The position numbers were made by a program, and so were the translations under genes. This document shows positions 12,530 to 26,658 of a stretch of DNA of 64,000 bases, one piece after another. Origin of the DNA: Amblyornis subalaris (taxonomy: Eukaryota > Chordata > Aves > Passeriformes > Ptilonorhynchidae); the NCBI GenBank assembly GCA_018881555.1, contig JACAXG010000034.1, forward strand, positions 2,676,615 through 2,740,614, given 5' to 3'. Numbering within the stretch: the first letter of the stretch is position 1; every line of letters begins with the position of its first letter. Below the pieces are notes generated by a model. The model was given only the letters and a program-made list of their open reading frames with translations. It did not search any database and had not been told where the DNA came from.

Positions 12530-13425
12530 TTCTCATTCTCTGGTGATCAGCTGTCAGGTGGGAAGGGGGAGCACAGCCTTCAAGTGCAGAAACCTGATTT
12601 GCGCTTCCACTGTTGATAGAATGTCTAAAATCAGTTTGAGGAATTTTGAGCAGTAACAATAAGCCCTAATATTTCAAATATCATTAAGATAAGAAGTGAT
12701 AGACTCCTTTTTGATGGGGAACAGAGAAACGGTTTTTACTCATAAAAAGACCAGTATAATTTATTCAAAGGTTGAGTCCTCATTAAAGATACAGAATAGT
12801 GCATGTCACAAATGGTTAAGGCTTTGAAATTCTTTGTGGATTATTCACTGAAATTTGCATTGCTACACGGCATGAACTATTTTTGGATTCTGCATAAATA
12901 GAATATCTAATACAGAATTACATTATAATGAAATATGCAATAATGCAAGTACCCATAGAGTGCTTTTCATGTACTGCAGGCATCGAAAAGTTTCAAATGC
13001 ATAAAAGATGGTTACGCTTGCTGCACAAATGACTGTATATCAGGTTCATTCACATTTAATTAAAACTCAGAAGTAAAAAATATATATGTACAGGCTGCTA
13101 CAACACAGTCAAATTGCTATTGATATTTTGTATCATGGCAAGTATCAGTGGGAACTGGAGTGAATAAGGATTGCGATTGGTCTTTAGGGCTTGGTCCTCC
13201 CAGCTAAACTGGAGACTTAGACTTTGTGTGATGCAGAAAATGCTATTTGTTAATGATCCATGAAAATGCAGATAAGGCAGCTCTGAATCTAATTGTTCCG
13301 CAAGTTGCTACACACATTTAAAGAGGCAATATAAAAACACCATTATGTTTTGTTATCTTTGATAGTCAATTCAATAATACCTTAAATTTTAAAACATAAG
13401 GAAAGAATAAAAATAATATTAAAAA

Positions 13426-13448
13426 TATACATACANATACATACATAT
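13426..13448. repeat. Short (ATAC)n microsatellite
   Basis: About five ATAC-type units with an ambiguous base at 13436 inside the array, as expected if the array is variable. Confidence 0.75.
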
Positions 13449-16400
13449 GCAGACCACATTGAATATAATATTTTTCAACTATCATTTCCCCCACTTTGAT
13501 TCTCATTTAGACAACGGTGCAACCTCAGCAGCAAGATTCAAGAGAAAGCATGGCCTCAGCACAGGCTGGTCTGTATCTTGCTTGCTAGGATATGCTTTCA
13601 GGAAATAGAAACAGTTGATTCAAACCCTCTTGGGCTAAAAGGAAGCAAAAATCTTGATCTTTCACTTCCCAGATCAGTGTTTTAACACCTAGGCTATTAT
13701 GTAAAAAATGGCTAGCAACTCACCTGGCAGCAGGAGATTTTTTTTGGTTGAATTCACTGCTGTCTCAATGAGTTAGGGATGGTACAAGGACAACTAACAT
13801 ACCATGTCNCTTTAGGAAATAAGGCAGAAATGAAATATCTTCACAACCATCTCCAAATTACAGTGATCCTAAAGCATCTACCATTGACAATTCTCTTCCC
13901 AGCCCAGGTTGCTTCTTAGCATGTACAGGGATATGATTAGGAACCTAAGGAGATTAGTGGCTAATAATGCAGGTGACTTGTGGTTTATTCTTAACAGTGT
14001 AAAATGCCAGCTGTGCTTGTTTTATGCATCTTCACCAGTTTTCCCAAGCACACAAAGGATAGCTGAAAATTACATTTTTATTTTAACTTCTTACACAGCA
14101 AGAAATACACCTACTTCTCTATGTTTTTGCTTTAGGCTCTGTTGCTACAGATTTAACAAAACAGCCATGTATTTATGGTGATAGTTTTGCTTTTGCACAT
14201 AGAAGAGCGAGATCCCATTTTTTAAGCATAAGTATGTGGATGCTTCCATTATGGTGCAACTGCAAAATAAACATTATGTCTTGGATTGCTTTCTCAGTCT
14301 TCCTCTATTCACATATCAGTCATCTGTACAGCACAGAGCAATAATCTGCCTCCTATTTCAATGACACACAATATTGTCCTAATATTAGACATGTTCGATC
14401 AAAATAGACACCTCCTGGACCAAAGCTTACCACAATTACAGCGGTTCTGAGAGTGCACAACATCCCTGCACACAGCGGGGTGTACAGGAACACCCCCACA
14501 GAACTGGTCAGATCAAACCTCNCTCAAGGCATAAAAAAAGGTTTGGGTATGGTTTCATGCACACAGGGGCAGGTCCACTCCATGCAGACGAGCACAACTG
14601 GCTCCTATCCCTGCTTTGCCTCCATGTGCGACGGAATTGCCACCTGAAACCGCACGTGAGAGCCAAGCCAGAGCTGCTGTCTCCTGAATGCACACGTCAG
14701 GAACAGATCAAGTAGTTAGGCTATGAAATACTGCTGGGAAGCTGTAAGCAAGAAGCTATGGATCCGATCAGGTTGGAAGCTCAAGGCAAATGCATCACAA
14801 GTGCTTTCTCTGGAGTTCCTCTGAAGATGCATTGGGGACCCACTCCCATAGCCCTTCCCTGAAAGGTGTGCTGTTGCCTAGGATGGGGAGGGAGTTCCTG
14901 CAGCAGAGGCTTCAGTAAGACCTTGCCTCCCTCTCCACAACTGGGGAGATAGGCTGAGAGCTTGTCACTACAGATAGATATTTTCTACTCAAACTTTCAG
15001 AGGTAAATAAAAAGAAAATTCAGATTCTGTAGAGCAGTTGATCAGCTGCAAAGCAAATAGCTATGACTCAGTTTACGACAATAACAGAAAGGGAATTAAC
15101 ATTAACAAGCTAATGCTTCATCTGATTGTGAGGAGGTTTTTTAATCTTGTTTCTAATTAATTTTGGCAGATTGAATTAAAATGCTTATTTGCTTTGCATT
15201 TGATGTGCATGGGTCCCTTCCTTACTTCCTCTCATANGTCGTGCTGTCAGCACCAGCCTTTGTGAGCAGTTTTTGTTCTAGGCACTGGACAAGAGGACTA
15301 AGTCCTTATTTCCACTTGTTAAGAGGCTTCTGTTTTTCAGCAAGGTTTTCTTTCTTTTTATTTTGTTTTGCTTATAATTTTTCAGATATAGAAGTTTTAT
15401 TTTAATTTGGATATTAATGCATATTCATTTTGATTATGGAGCCCCCTCACTATATTCTTTTTTAAAAGCCTTCCTGTGTTAGTTCCAGCTGAAGTACCAG
15501 AGGAATAGGTCTCTTATCCTTCTCTGTACTTTCTGTCAAAACACTTGGAAGAAACCTTTTTGAGCCATTTCAGCTGGAATTAACAAGAGAAGACTGATTT
15601 CCTAAGGTATGTGTTCCTTCTCCTGACAGTCAAGGAGACAGGCTGCTTCAGGAGAGAAATGACTTTTCTTGCATTCTTTTCTCCTTCTGATGCATGAACA
15701 ATTCTCATTACCATTAATTTGAATTCTAGTTGCTTACAGGGGTAGGTGTAAGATCCACAGCAACGAGCATTTTTTAGAGCTACTGTGTGCAAAACTGTAA
15801 CTATCAAACAATGCTCAAGACTAATTCTCAAGAGCCACGATCTATCACAGTCAGGAGGTTATTGGATTCCTCTGATTCTGTACCCTGTGTCTTAATACCT
15901 GCAGTTTTGATGACTGCTGCTAGAGTGCACAAATTTCAAGGAAAGGGAAATAGGTGACAAAAGTCTTCTAGCAAAAAATTTCACAGTAAATGATAAAGAG
16001 CTTGAAAGGTCAGGAGGTATAATGATTCTGCAAAGAATTTCAGGGAGTTCCCTTAGACTATACATTAACTGCATTTATAAAAGGTGTGGTATTAGAGCAC
16101 ACAGGTGGCTATTTTGTTCTGTGTTTATCGTGCCTATTTTGGTGGGGTTTTTTTAAAAACTACAGTTACACAAATTGTTGCAAAANTAGCATACAGGAAA
16201 AGTACATAGATGAATTACATGCAAAAATAGCACACAGTCACTGCCACCTTGTATTAGCATCAATAAAATAACAAACGACCCAACAAAAAAATAAATCCGA
16301 AATNAACCCCTTGGAATGAATGGAATTGATATGACTCCTGACATAACTTAGCTCTTGCTCCAAGTGCTAAACCCAGCACAGGTGGAGTCAGTTACTCTGC

Positions 16401-19400
16401 ATTAGCACAGCTGTAACTGGGGGCAGAATTTTCCTTGGTGANTCCTTCCCATTGTTTCTCTGGGGTAGTGACTGATGTTAAGTTTTCACAGGAAAAAAAA
16501 ATCTGAGAGATCCTCTCCTTTTGATCAGCCCAGAAGGGTTTTTATGGTTGATCTAAACTATTGCAATGTCAACCATTATTTAATAACACCATCCGCATAG
16601 AAGAAACAATATTTTGATGACCCGCAATCTGTAAGTTAAAAGATCTCCGTATTTCTTCCATAGATTCATTGTTTTTATTGGAATCATCCATTTTCTCAGT
16701 ACTAGCATGGCATTTTCAGACTTTAAAGATACCTCATGACTGGTTTTAAGAGCTACATGCAGATTTTATCATANGTATATACATAGTACAGGGGTTTTTT
16801 AAGTTTCATATATGTTAATTGACATGAATTAGATATAAAGGAAAACTGACAACACTTTTCATAAATATTAGTTAAGCCACGTACAATATAATACAACTCC
16901 AAACCGAGCCATTCAAAACCTCTCCATTTACTGTGGAAGGCAACTTCCATAATTACACACAAATCCTACCACCAGTTTAATTATCTCCACTCTTCCTCAC
17001 AAGGACAAATCACAGGACTTTGAACTGATCTATAAGGGGAGAAATATAGGATCACATATTTAAATGTAGCTCTCCTCNTCCAGCCTGAAAACTACGAGCC
17101 GGTAAACTTATGATTCAGAAAAGCTTGCTGGGGTATTTTCTCTAGCACCTGGAGAAATCTCCAAGGCACAGAAATCTCTGCAAAGGATGCAGCAACAAAA
17201 GGTTCTGCCCACTACTCCACTAATAAAATTGTCTCTTGGTAATTTATGAAACTCTGAAGTAGCTGAAATCCTTCAGTCCCCCAACCCCCAAAAGCACTGA
17301 GTTGTTCTCCATTTGAAAATCAAGACGTCATTGCTGCAACACATTTAATAGCTTATATTTTGTTTAGAGGCTTTTAAAAAATGTTCCTTACAATTCAAGT
17401 GCAAGTCTCTCGAGGTTTCTCATTCTTCAGTTAAATATACCCCAGCATGGCCACTGCTTAGCAAATTGTAAGCTCTAACACCAACAGGCTGTGACTAAGA
17501 GCCACTGGAGAAGGTAAATTGATAACCTCATGTGAATGGAAGCTTATTTTATGATGTTCACAAGCATTTGATAATGCCCTGTTAATGAAACTTCAGTCAC
17601 TCTCTATTCACGACAGATGAGAGCACGTTCTGTATCTTACTAGATTTAATGACTATGACAAGTCTTGCCTGTCTGCTTCTAGCAGTGCAGTGCCTGTCCT
17701 GACAACTGAGTCAATTCCCTAAGAACTGATCCACACTAAGCCGTGCTGCTCCTGCTGTTGTGCTGCCAGAGCCCNAGCGAGGAAATGGAACAGCAGCAGG
17801 AGCAGCCTGTGGAAGCTGCAGTTGCACNTCTGACAGCAGTACCAAGTATATCATTGGATCTAGAGAATAAGTGACAAATCAGAAGAATGAACTTTGGCAT
17901 AACATCAACCAAACAATGTCCTGGCTCACAGAGCTGGCAGCTCCTCATGCGCTGAGGTATGGTGCGTCTCCAGCCTTGGGAGGCAAGAATGGGCAAAAGA
18001 CTACGTGATTTTTTTTTATAAGATGCACAGCAAGATCTTTCACTGCTGAGGGCACAGAGGAACATTTGAGGAAGAATAGAGCTATGGCTCACCCGGTCCC
18101 TTTTCCACCCTCTCTCAGCACAGCATGTACAGCCACTGAAGCCCAGCAGCTGTGCCCTGGGGCTGTGTGTCCCCAGAGGCAGCACCACCCCGCTCCCCAG
18201 GCAGGGCTTTAGGGAGCCCCACCTACTCCAGCTGTCATCAAACAACTGGGCACTTACAACACTCAGACCACATCACTCCCATGGTAACTGTCTGTGTTGA
18301 TTCTCCAGCACCATTGTGTGAGCCTAGAGTGGGAGAGAGGCACAATTTTTCCTTTCTAACAAAATTAAAAATCTGGATACATAGATTATTTTTTCTTTCA
18401 GCAATTTCTTGGTTTTCTTCATTCCAGTGTTCCCCTAAAAAAAACAACTTTCCCTTTTCTGTGCTTTTTCTTTCTAGGGGAGTCCTACTTTGAAGGCTGA
18501 AATCTCTCCCAAATACTTTTGAATATTGGTCATGACTGGTTCCCACAGCATTGATTCTATGCCATGTGGCACCAGTAGATATCATCNACTCCTGAGAATG
18601 AATCACTTTCTGTAATGATTGGCATTTTCACCAATTAGCAATCCTTCCATGAGATGCACATGTCAAAACAGTATGCAAGTTTGTTTTCATGCTGCTGCTA
18701 TATGTCTTAATTTGTTAATACTGCTTGGACATCAAAACCAAGAATATTGCACAACTTCTATGATTTTTTTTCCCCCTTCAAAACTGGCTCAAATTTTAGG
18801 AGCAAAATTTCACTATATACTAAATATTCAAGAACTGCTGAATTAGAAACCCNCTGGACTTTTAAGAAGAATCTTAAGGAAACCTCTACTTAACAACTCA
18901 TTTAAGCATATGACAGAGTTCTGCAAGGTAAAGGACCTTCAACTTCTGTGCCCAGATCCTCAACATTGTCACTGTGTAATTTGACAAAAGTTGCAAAGGC
19001 CATGATCAGCACCAGTGAAGTCAAGGGAAGCTTTTTAATCTCTCTTAATACAGACAGATTTGGCCCTTTTTGGGCCCAATTTTCAAACCAAAGGTCTGTA
19101 ATGCACAGATCAGTAAAGTCAGTCAGCACAGGTCTCAAATCAGCTTACACTATCTATTCTTTCAAAAGCACCTATGATGTAAGATTACTGTGCCCTTTTC
19201 GCAGCTGAATAAACCACAATACAGAGCCACTAGGTACCAACTGTTGGCCCAGATATCCGTTTCTACAGATAGGGTAACAATAAATTGCATCTGCAACTTT
19301 GCTTTTAGAGATGATTCACACACTTTTTATGAAATTTTTTTTTCTTTTCACAAGCTGTGGATATAAGAGCACTTGCCAATAGAACGGAAAAATGGAAGAC

Positions 19401-21283
19401 AGTCTGGAGAAAAAATCTAGAATGTTTTTAAATGGTGGAAAGAAAGAAAACTGTAACTTCTTAGATCCCTATTTTGCTATTGTTCCAGGTCTTATCAAAA
19501 CTTTCTCANCAGATTTGCTGTCATGCCACTAAACTGGCCAGTGAGTGTTTCTTATGCTATCAGTGTGCTGTCTACAGGCAGGGTCACTGTTGCTACAAAA
19601 AAAGTGGGTTGATATTTAGAAGAAATCACAGAATAAGAAGCACGTTTGAGAATTCTGCTTTTGTGNAGATGTTACACAATTGAAGAGAAGCAAAAATAAT
19701 ACCATTTCTTTCAGAAAGATAAGAGTAATGAAAAATGCCACAGCTACACAAATGTAGCTGCCACTGCATAAATGCAGAACTGAATGCTTCTATATATACA
19801 AACAAACACATATGCTGCTGTATTGAAAGAATGGGGGGTTTTTGTAATCCAGAAGAAAAAAACAGAAGGGAAGAAATTTAAGGAAAGGAATTGACATAAT
19901 AAAGTAGGTGGAAGAAAATCTTAGTGCCACCAGAATAGGTGGAAATATTTCCACTGACATCACTGAAGTCAGGATTCCACTGCACCTCTCTACTGGATTG
20001 AGAGCTCTTCCCTTTGAATACTGACTCATCTTGACAGTGAAGTATATTTTTAGTTACAACAAAAGGCAATTTTCTAGCAGAAGGGATTCTAAATAAAGGT
20101 CAAGTAAAACTGTACGTAAGCTCGAGGTCAGGTTTAATATGGCCTTTTGGATGTGAAAATGAGGAATAGTTTCCTGTTTGCAGCTAAAAAGTAAAAATTT
20201 TGGAAGAAGTCTCTCCTGACCTACTTATATGTGGAAGTCTGATGACTTCAGAGTACTTCCTACTGGGAAAAAATCGAATAGCATCTGTCCTTTCCAAAAT
20301 GCACACACTTGCCAACATTAAAAGACCTGTATTCTTATTTTCCTGTTCANCACAAACACAAAATACATTTTAGTATTCTGCAAACACCTTACAATAACTA
20401 AAAATATACCATTTCCCAAAAATTGACATGATTTCATTTACCATTTGAAAATTCATGTTAGACTTTTCCCCTTTCCATGGATTATTGTATATTTTTCTTC
20501 TCACCCTCCTTTCCCTGTAAGGGAGATAAAAGGATGTTTTCTGAGGGAATGATTCCCTGGTTTGTGCAGCTGGAGCGTCAGCCTTGGCTAGTCTTGGAAA
20601 ACCCAGATGAGCACATATTGTTACTCAACAGGTGCCATGTATTTCTTTCACTTCAGCTTGTATCAGGTTATTATTTTCCTTTGCAGTAATCTAATTTGGG
20701 AAGAAGCTTTAAAGTACCACAGATAGTAAAGGGAGTAAGATGCATCTTCTTTCACTATTCAGATAAATAAAAATATTAACCATGTTTTGCCTTTACTAAT
20801 TGTCAGCTTTTTAATCAAAGTGAACCTTATGCAAAATGCTGCTCTTTGAGAATCTGATATATCTCACATATCAAGATNCCACATAGAGTCTTCATAGATT
20901 AACTGAATACATCCAAGCCCTGGTTCTTAACTAGCATCCCTAGACTTAGAAGAAATTCTAAAAATTTTGGCACAGCCTTATATTTTCCTCCTGTTANTGT
21001 GCATTTTATGACATTTTCTCTGTTTTGCTATCTTTGAATCTCATCTCAAAAGCTATATGTTTACAGTAGGGTGATATACTTATGTGACCTTCAGNTATCT
21101 TTATTGTATGCTAGATTCATTTCCCTTATCTTGAAGTTCATGGTAGAGCTCTGAATTTCATCAAATACCATGATGAGAATCCCAGAGCAGTGTATTCCTC
21201 ATGTGCCCTTTTACTTGTCATGTTTCTGCGAAGCAGCTAATACTGCCTGCCAGTCTAGAACAAGCCAGCCATAGGCAGCCGTG

Positions 21284-21688
21284 TGACGAGTGGCTGAGGG
21301 CACTTGGTCTGTTCAGCCTGGAGAANAGGAGGCTGAGGGGAGACCTCGATGCAGCTACAACTTCCTCGTGAGGGGAAGAGAAGGGGCAGCACTGATCTCT
21401 GTTCTGTGGTGACAGTGACAGGACCGAGGGAATGGCCTGAAGTCGTGTCAGGGGAGGTTTAGGTTGGACATCACGAAAAGGTTCTTCCCNCAGAAGAGGC
21501 TGGGCACTGGAACAGGCTCCCCAGGGCAATGGTCACAGCACCAAGCCTGAAACAGTTCAAGAAGTGTTTGGACAACTCTCTCAGACACATGGTGTGACTC
21601 TTGGGGATGGTGCTGTGCAGGGCCAGGAATTGGACTCAGTGATCCTCATGGGTCCTTTCCAACGCAGAATATTCTCTGATTTCTGTTA
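21284..21688 (+). mobile_element. CR1 LINE, 3' fragment
   Basis: About 400 bp of the 3' end of a CR1 non-LTR retrotransposon in the same orientation as SLC9A9. Diagnostic stretches are CTGTTCAGCCTGGAGAA near 21309, GAGGGGAGACCTCGATGCAG near 21335, GTCAGGGGAGGTTTAGGTTG near 21449, CACTGGAACAGGCTCCCCAG near 21506, and the tail TTGGACTCAGTGATCCTCAT near 21630 followed by GGGTCCTTTCCAAC. The end is a degenerate ATTCTCTGATTTCTG repeat, the usual CR1 terminus. The segment lies in the reverse-transcriptase-to-3'UTR end and is 5'-truncated, as most copies are. It has decayed and encodes no protein. Its subfamily was not determined; the wording near the end is like CR1-J/Y types. Confidence 0.93.
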
Positions 21689-22698
21689 TACTGCCATCAG
21701 CAATGCTGATCTAGTAACATTTACCAACCAGATCAAAAANACTTTCTTGAAGATAAACTTGTTTTTCTTTTAAGTTTCTTGAGGACTCTGTGCCCTTGCA
21801 CCACACCGTGATGGCATGTCTATACCTGTAGTAATATCTGCCATATACAGAAGAATTAATTTCTCTTACTTTGATAGGTGTGAAGGATATCTCATGAACT
21901 TCAGAACAGAGGACAGACAAGTAGTATTATTGCACATGAAGCATCAAGCAGTCATTTTCCATTTTAAGCACTTTTTTAAAATAAGGTGTAGAACTACTGT
22001 ACTAATTCAATCTCTTTCCTGAGTAGAAGTATTTGAGTGCTCCTCATAGAAGAGCCAGTATGTGTCTCAAATGTCATTGAATTATATGATAAATGCATAA
22101 CACTAGATAAAAATTTTATACTGCCTAATGCACAAGCTATTAAGTCCCTACTATTAAATCTGATGTCTGGTAGTAGATCCAAGCTAGAATAAAAAGAAAA
22201 TAGATCTTTGTGTTTATTCATACTGTAGTAACTGTCAAACAACACTAAGGAATTTTTGTCTCAATGAAGAGTATGCTGTCAGCAAAGCAGGAGATTAGTA
22301 AACATGTTTCAGGTTACAACTAAAGAGTATGTTTTGATTCAAGAGAAATGAATGTTTCCTGTTGTTCTTTGGACAGATATCAAGCAGGGACATCAGCTCT
22401 TGTGTTTCTGTAAGGTAGAATAAGNTATTACTAATCCACAAAGCCAATGTATTCAAAACAATACAAGAAGTTTGAAATGCAACCCACAAACCCAATTCAA
22501 CCACAATGTTCAGTTGACACAGAAAAGCAAAACACAAAAATATCAAGGTTTAGTAATCACAAAGGTCAAATGTATTTTTAAAGCATTTGTGGGTTTCGAT
22601 AAAAAGAAAAGTGAAAAAAACCAGCAAAACATATTACTGATGCTGAGTTACAATGTAGTATATTAAATGCAGAAATTTTTAATGTAATTCTGAATGTC

Positions 22699-22713
22699 AA
22701 AAAAAAAAAAAAA
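22699..22713. repeat. Poly-A run
   Basis: About fifteen consecutive A in AT-rich intronic sequence. No retroposon body recognised upstream. Confidence 0.85.
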
Positions 22714-23389
22714 GATGAGTTATTAACTGTGTATTTAAAAGTGAGTCATGGGGAAAGAGCAAAGTACCTGGAACAGAAGCCATAAAAGGCAAAAAACTAG
22801 CAGGGGAGAGGTTCACTGGAGATTACAGGATGTTTTTTTTTTATCTGTGACTGACCAAAATGGTGACCTGACAATACACAAATTGCCTTACCTGAATTCA
22901 GCAGGGAAATGAGGAATTTTAGATTAATCCATATTTAACAAAAGGACCAGNGAAGGAAATTAGCCAGCTGGGCAGTCCTCCCCCTTCTCTGTGTTCCCAC
23001 TGAAAGTGTCCGGTGCTACCAGCTGTCTCTCCTTTCCTGCTTTCCTCAATAGCTTGATCCACTTAGGATGATTGCCTTTCATAGTCCTGGCTACTGGGGA
23101 GCAGAGTTCTGAACAGAGGAGGCAGACCTTTAGTTGGCAAAGGAATGGTCCAAGAAGACTTATAAAGAAAGAACATGTTGGGAGGACAGGTACATCTCAT
23201 TTTTTGATTAATTAGCAGAGCACTACTCCACCTAGTTAATTAAATACTAAGCAAGGCATGATTATTTTGCCTAATCTTTTAAAGTGATACAAGATGACAC
23301 AACAACAGTCCTACAACAGAACTGTCTAACGAAGGCGAAATCTAGTTGTTAGGCTGCTTTTTTTTCCCCCAAAATACTCATTTAGCTAT

Positions 23390-23400
23390 GGGGGGGGGGG
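23390..23400. repeat. G11 homopolymer
   Basis: Eleven consecutive G, followed directly by ATCGAT. An unusual run for this AT-rich intron and prone to length change or sequencing error. Confidence 0.9.
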
Positions 23401-24026
23401 ATCGATATGTATTTGCTATGAACACCTTTCCTGCTAACTCCAACAGTCTTTCTTAGTGGCCAGCTTCAGACACACAAAGGATATGTCTATCTGGATACTA
23501 AAAAGAAAAGAGCAGTTAAACACCTTGGAAAAGGGCCCACTTTATGACAAAATACTATGCCCCACACACCTGGCTTTCTCAGTACAGGAAATCCTTAGCG
23601 TGACTTGACAATAATCTTCTGGATAAGCATCTAAGCTTGCAGAAATCAGTGCATCTCAGCACTGGACCATGCTGCATTTGAAAGCAGAGAGGACCAACCC
23701 CAAGTTAAAGAACAGCTGTCATTTTTTCACCGTAAATAATCTTCTTGGCTAACTAGTGTAAATAAAAGTCCATAAAATATTCTTCCATTTTGCAGGCAGA
23801 TATCCTAAACAGATTTTCTAATTCTAATAATACTTAGATTTATTACGCTATTTATCACTTTTCTGTTTCCTCTTTAGTCTGTCACCCAAGGGTATCAATT
23901 CCTTCTTGTTTTTTAGTATATACTGACTTGATTTGCATAGACCTCTCACATGACATATTTCTTATATTATTGTGTTTCTCTATGTAAATAATTTTCTAAA
24001 ATGGTTGCAGTGCTGAGCTAAAATTG

Positions 24027-24032
<6 letters not shown>

Positions 24033-24061
<29 letters not shown>
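24033..24061. repeat. (TA)n microsatellite
   Basis: About fourteen perfect TA units ending in TGTATA. It is self-complementary and likely variable in length. Confidence 0.95.
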
Positions 24062-24065
<4 letters not shown>

Positions 24066-26629
24066 AAAAAATGCTTCTGATATCTTTAGGGCTCTAATCT
24101 TGTTCCATAAAGCTATAGCATGATTCATAGGATAAACCCAAAGGAACAAAACTGCTGGATTCAGGGACACACTTTCAGTATACCCAACTAAAATTGCAAG
24201 GGCATGAGAAGCAGTATACCAGAGAGTTCTATAATTTCCAAAAAACGTGTCCAAAACAAGTTAGAAGTTCGCAAGCCTTTACATAAGCTGATGCTTATTA
24301 ATCTAAATGGTAAACATGATGCTCTTCATTTGTGAACTATTGCCAGAAGCCCTTACATTCTGTGGTGGTAAGTTCCTGGCCCACATGTCTGTATTCCCAC
24401 CAGCAGGCAAAGCCCTCAACCCAGCTGTAAGTGCTGCCATCCCGGAGCATGCCTCAAGACTGGCATCCCCTACCTGTGCTGCCACCCTACTTCTATTCTT
24501 TAGATGTGCTCAGAAGATGACAAGACCCTTTGAGGGCAGCTTTTCCCCATCCCAGCAGAGNTCACTGGCTATTTAAGGTATAAAGAGCCACGTGTTTGCA
24601 TCAGAGAATGAATCTCAATTTTTAGAAAATTCTGAAAATCCCTTCAAGTGCAGAGGTCTCTTGGTTTCTTCCATTAAAACAACTTTATCTTGTCTAAACA
24701 ATTAAATACTCCATAAGGCAGAGATAAGAATGGACTCTGGAGCCTGTCTATGCCTCATGGGAGGAAAACTGAGGCTCGCATCCAAAGGGGTAAATAGTAC
24801 TACTACCATCACAGATGGGACCCACAGAGATCTATCACAGAATGCCGTGTAGTCCTCATTGTGGTTCAGCTTGCAACTCTGGATCAGGCAAAGTAAATGT
24901 GAAACAAGGCTTTTAAATGGCCCCAGGGCCTCCGGGTATGGGAGGGTTCTACTTTCCACAGAGAATATCTAACATGAGATTCCAGTTCAAGGTCCCAAGA
25001 CAGAGAGCCGCTGGTGCGAGTGCCTGCCAGAGCAGAGAGCTCAACAGGGAGAGGGACTTACGCTTCCCACGCTCCCTGAGCATCTCATTTTGATGTAGCT
25101 TCAGTGGATTTTCACTCATCTGGACTCAAGTGTCTTTATAACTAAGCCTTGTTATTACAGAACTCAAAGCTCGTGATTCCAGCGGGCACTTTGGGATCCT
25201 GGAGTTAGATTGTGCAGTGCTGAGTGCTGCAACAGCCAAATACCCCAAAGAATCGGTTTCAGAAACATATTTCACAAGGACTTTATAGAACCTCAGCAGA
25301 TGGAGTTCCATAACTCCTGTGCATGCTACATGGCACCCATACAAATGAGTGGGTCAGAGGCTTGCTGAGAAAACGGATTATCAACAAGGACTGTAGAACT
25401 GCATCCCCTGACCTAACAAAAGTATCATAACTACATGTAAATGTTCATTAACATTTTTTTAATTATTATGGAACTACCACCACACTTGGCTCACTGCTGG
25501 TCACAAAAATGAGTTACCTCCTTTTGTGTTCTCAAAAGAGATGTTTCCAGCTCAGGTATTCCTGTTTCAGAACTAAGTCCTGCCCAGTCACTGGCTAGAC
25601 AGGATAAGAGAAAAGGGAAACAATCCATCTTTGCACGACTGTGTTGCATGAACTTGCTATTTTCATCTGGCACTAAGGTTTATATGACTGCTGGTCTGCC
25701 AATATTACTTGTGAANAATCTCTCTTCCTCTGTTCTCAGCATTACCCCATCAAACAGGTGGAGAACTTACACCCATCTTTACTCAAAGTCACGCTGGCTC
25801 TGTAGTGATATTTTAAAACTGACCTAGAGTCAGGCAAAATCTTGAGTGGACACCTTTAGTGCACTAGACACTCAACGTACCTAATTTATGATTGAATTAC
25901 CTGATTTAAGTTTCAGTGGTACAGTCCTGAATATAAATGTGCCCAAAGCTAACAAATTAAGTAGCAAAACACAGCAAAAAGTCTGAGCATTCTAGCAGTT
26001 CTTTGGAGGGATGCCAAAGTTTAATAGCACAAACAGAATAAATAAACTTTATGAACAAATCAATTTTTCAAAAGGTAACATCTGTTCTGCACTGGCTCCT
26101 GGTGTGAATAGATTCATCTGTGCACACATACAAGTAGGCTAATGGGATTCAGTGTGCTCCAATACCCATCAGCATGCTTTGTCTTCATCAAAAACTCTAA
26201 TGTAGATGGGACTCCAAAAGTTTCTTTCTGAAACCAACCAAACAACTTATACCTATTTTGCAAGCTTTTGCAAGTTTCATATGAATAGTTACATCAAGTC
26301 CTTAGAATCAAAACCTGAGAACATTTACTCAAACGTAATTGCCTTTTTGATAACTTCCCAAGATTTCCTAAACACCAAAACTGTGCTGTGCTAGAAGTCA
26401 TGCAACTGCTTTGGCTTACACTATGCTTCATCAAGTTAAACCAAATTTTCCACAAAGTATTGACACGACCTAGTTATATCAAATATAAAAGAAGGTACAT
26501 GAAGCAAGTTGAAAAAAGAATCTTTTATCTTTGTTTTATGAGTTCTCTGAAGAAGAAATTGATGCTTTAGTTGGACAGAAATTAGACTTAACATTATGCT
26601 ATGCACAAACGTAGCTTAAATTTTAAAGT

Positions 26630-26658
26630 TATTAATTTTAAAATTATTAAAATTAATA
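26630..26658. repeat. AT-only inverted repeat, 11-bp arms
   Basis: Arms TATTAATTTTA and TAAAATTAATA flank a 7-base spacer. Made only of A and T in an AT-rich context, so it is weaker evidence of function than a mixed-sequence hairpin. Confidence 0.8.

Larger units (their letters stand above)
3192..13000. other. SLC9A9: Intron block: AT-rich, duplicated segment, A-rich tracts
   Basis: No gene is seen on either strand. The block holds the two related ~90-bp segments at 3773 and 4834, a purine-rich stretch around 4590-4790, a T8A15 tract at 7585-7607, A-rich low-complexity sequence at 9207-9290 and 10097-10151, and a 23-bp tandem duplication at 12484-12529. A small GC-richer patch with a few CpG lies near 7270-7310. 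The open frame at 12240-12656 (138 codons) overlaps the tandem duplication, has no recognisable domain and is probably chance. Confidence 0.6.
13000..24000. other. SLC9A9: Intron block: AT-rich with a CR1 fragment
   Basis: No gene is seen. The block contains a short ATAC-type repeat at 13426-13448, GC-richer stretches near 14450-14700 and 17720-18240, the CR1 fragment at 21284-21688, a poly-A run near 22699-22713 and a G11 run at 23390-23400. The longest open frame (17736-18245, minus strand, 169 codons) coincides with the GC-richer stretch, crosses two ambiguous bases, has no recognisable domain and is most likely chance. Confidence 0.6.

Noticed and set aside
12240..12656. 138-codon plus-strand open frame
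   Set aside because: No known motif, contains an ambiguous base and the 23-bp tandem duplication, and has no splice or promoter context.
17736..18245. Longest open frame in the window (169 codons, minus strand)
   Set aside because: No recognisable domain, crosses two ambiguous bases, sits on a GC-richer patch and is antisense inside an intron. Chance is the simplest reading.
21218..21529. 103-codon minus-strand open frame
   Set aside because: It is the antisense of the CR1 fragment.
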